Shown one piece after another: positions 5,724 to 6,724 of a DNA stretch of 6,724 nt (positions are counted from its first letter, which is position 1; each line of letters begins with the position of its first letter). The DNA lies in the NCBI GenBank assembly GCA_947178115.1, contig CAMWXF010000100.1:1-6724 (forward strand), given 5' to 3'. The notes beneath the pieces are model-generated. The model did no database searches and was not told where the DNA came from. It saw nothing but the letters and a program-made list of their open reading frames with translations. The DNA is from an uncultured Lachnospiraceae bacterium (GTDB lineage: Bacteria; Bacillota; Clostridia; Lachnospirales; Lachnospiraceae). Both the position numbers and the translations under genes were made by a program.

Positions 5724-5729
5724 TATAAT
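5724..5729 (+). promoter_or_regulatory. Second candidate -10 element upstream of htpG
   Basis: TATAAT is a perfect -10 hexamer, preceded directly by TTTG. No good -35 lies 16-18 bases upstream (TAAATT at 5701-5706 is the nearest). If used, transcription would start near 5736. It may be a second promoter or a chance match. Confidence 0.35.
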
Positions 5730-5795
5730 TACAGAGCAGCTTGAAAGCAGAGACTTGTTTTGGTTGTACGATTATGAAGAAAGGGATGTGATGAA

Positions 5796-6724
5796 ATGGC
5801 AGCAAAACATGGTAATTTATCAATCAACAGCGACAATATTTTCCCGATTATCAAGAAATGGTTATATTCAGATCATGATATCTTTTTCCGTGAACTGATA
5901 TCCAACGGGTGTGATGCGATCACAAAATTAAAGAAACTGGATATGATGGGCGAGTATGCGCTGGCAGACGGCTATAAGGCAAAAATACAGGTGATCGTAA
6001 ACCCTGAGGAAAAGACCCTGAAATTTATAGATAACGGCATCGGCATGACGGCGGCCGAGGTGGAGGAATACATCAACCAGATCGCTTTTTCCGGTGCAAC
6101 GGACTTTATCGAGAAGTATAAGGACAAGGCAAACGAGGATCAGATTATCGGTCATTTCGGTTTGGGATTCTACTCGGCATTCATGGTGGCGGACGAGGTG
6201 CACATAGACTCGTTGTCTTATCAGGACGGCGCACAGGCGGTTCATTGGGAGTGCGACGGCGGCACGGAATTCGACATGGAGGAAGGAACGAGAACCGAGG
6301 TCGGCACAGAGATTACGCTTCATATCAACGAGGACTGCTTAGAGTTCTGCAACGAGTATAAGGCGAAAGAAGTGATTAAGAAGTATTGTTCCTTCATGCC
6401 TACGGAGATCTATCTGTCCAAGGCGAATACTACGGAGACACAGATCATCAAGGCGGATGAGAAACTGGATACGGATGAAGTCGTAGAGGAGATCGCAAAA
6501 GAAAAAGAAGAGGACGAGCAGAAGTTAAAGATTAAGAAGCGTCCCGAACTGCTCAATGAGACACAGCCCCTCTGGACGAAGCACCCGAACGAGTGCACCA
6601 GAGAGGAGTATCTGGAGTTTTACCGCAAGGTATTTCAGGATTACAAGGAGCCTCTGTTCTGGATTCATTTGAATATGGATTATCCTTTTAATATGAAGGG
6701 TATTCTCTATTTCCCGAAGATCAA
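5796..6724 (+). CDS. htpG: Molecular chaperone HtpG (bacterial Hsp90), N-terminal part, cut by the window end
   Basis: The open frame runs from ATG 5796 past the window end, giving 309 residues of a protein normally over 600 long. HtpG is a cytosolic dimeric ATP-dependent chaperone that remodels client proteins with the DnaK system. The GHKL ATPase domain is clear: FFRELISNGCDA at 30-41 with catalytic Glu33, Asn37 and Asp40; IDNGIGM at 78-84 with nucleotide-binding Asp79; IAFSGATDF at 96-104; and the lid region IIGHFGLGFYSAFMVAD at 117-132. A Lys/Glu-rich linker at about 218-249 leads to the middle domain, which begins near NETQPLW (254-260) and ends in view at GILYFPKI. AAGGG (5781-5785) lies 10 bases before the start. 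Conserved motifs begin within 20 residues, as in known HtpG, supporting this start. The upstream CIRCE implies heat-shock control by HrcA. Confidence 0.97.
   Translation, partial: MAAKHGNLSINSDNIFPIIKKWLYSDHDIFFRELISNGCDAITKLKKLDMMGEYALADGYKAKIQVIVNPEEKTLKFIDNGIGMTAAEVEEYINQIAFSGATDFIEKYKDKANEDQIIGHFGLGFYSAFMVADEVHIDSLSYQDGAQAVHWECDGGTEFDMEEGTRTEVGTEITLHINEDCLEFCNEYKAKEVIKKYCSFMPTEIYLSKANTTETQIIKADEKLDTDEVVEEIAKEKEEDEQKLKIKKRPELLNETQPLWTKHPNECTREEYLEFYRKVFQDYKEPLFWIHLNMDYPFNMKGILYFPKI

Noticed and set aside
1..6724. CRISPR array, tRNA, rRNA, transposase, phage or defence genes
   Set aside because: No regularly spaced direct repeats, no tRNA-like cloverleaf and no coding sequence with such domains was seen on either strand.

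Overview
The window is a moderate-GC, densely coded, plus-strand-only stretch of chromosome. It most likely comes from an anaerobic Firmicute of the Clostridia, probably Lachnospiraceae. The reasons are strong AGGAG-type ribosome binding sites, sigma-A-like promoters, a perfect CIRCE heat-shock operator, a lipobox-bearing parvulin of Gram-positive type, and a hybrid histidine kinase of a kind common in that family. The family-level placement is an inference from style and protein resemblance; no marker gene is present.

Layout from left to right: (1) positions 1-66 are the last 21 codons and stop of an unidentified gene. (2) 159-2129 is a soluble hybrid histidine kinase with HisKA, HATPase, receiver and HPt modules but no recognisable input domain. 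(3) 2248-3273 is ilvE, a branched-chain aminotransferase, with its own candidate promoter and a strong RBS. (4) 3384-4139 is a stand-alone PHP-domain metal-dependent phosphoesterase. A long stem-loop lies between it and ilvE. (5) 4245-4376 is a 132-bp palindromic element with 15-bp terminal inverted repeats and a 7-bp flanking direct repeat, which looks like a MITE. (6) 4391-5458 is a secreted lipoprotein foldase (parvulin/PpiC, PrsA-like). Its start codon lies 14 bases past the right end of the element. (7) 5459-5795 is a regulatory region with a hairpin, a perfect CIRCE operator followed by a T-tract, and two possible promoter signals. (8) 5796 to the window end is the N-terminal half of htpG (bacterial Hsp90).

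Functionally this is mostly a housekeeping neighbourhood rather than one pathway: signal transduction, amino-acid metabolism, a phosphoesterase, extracytoplasmic protein folding and cytosolic protein folding. The last two genes are both protein-folding factors, but the regulatory region between them implies separate control, with HrcA governing htpG. I found no evidence of an undescribed multi-gene system. The most interesting signals are non-coding: the MITE-like element against the foldase gene, and the position of CIRCE upstream of the likely htpG promoter, where it is followed by a run of T and may double as a terminator.
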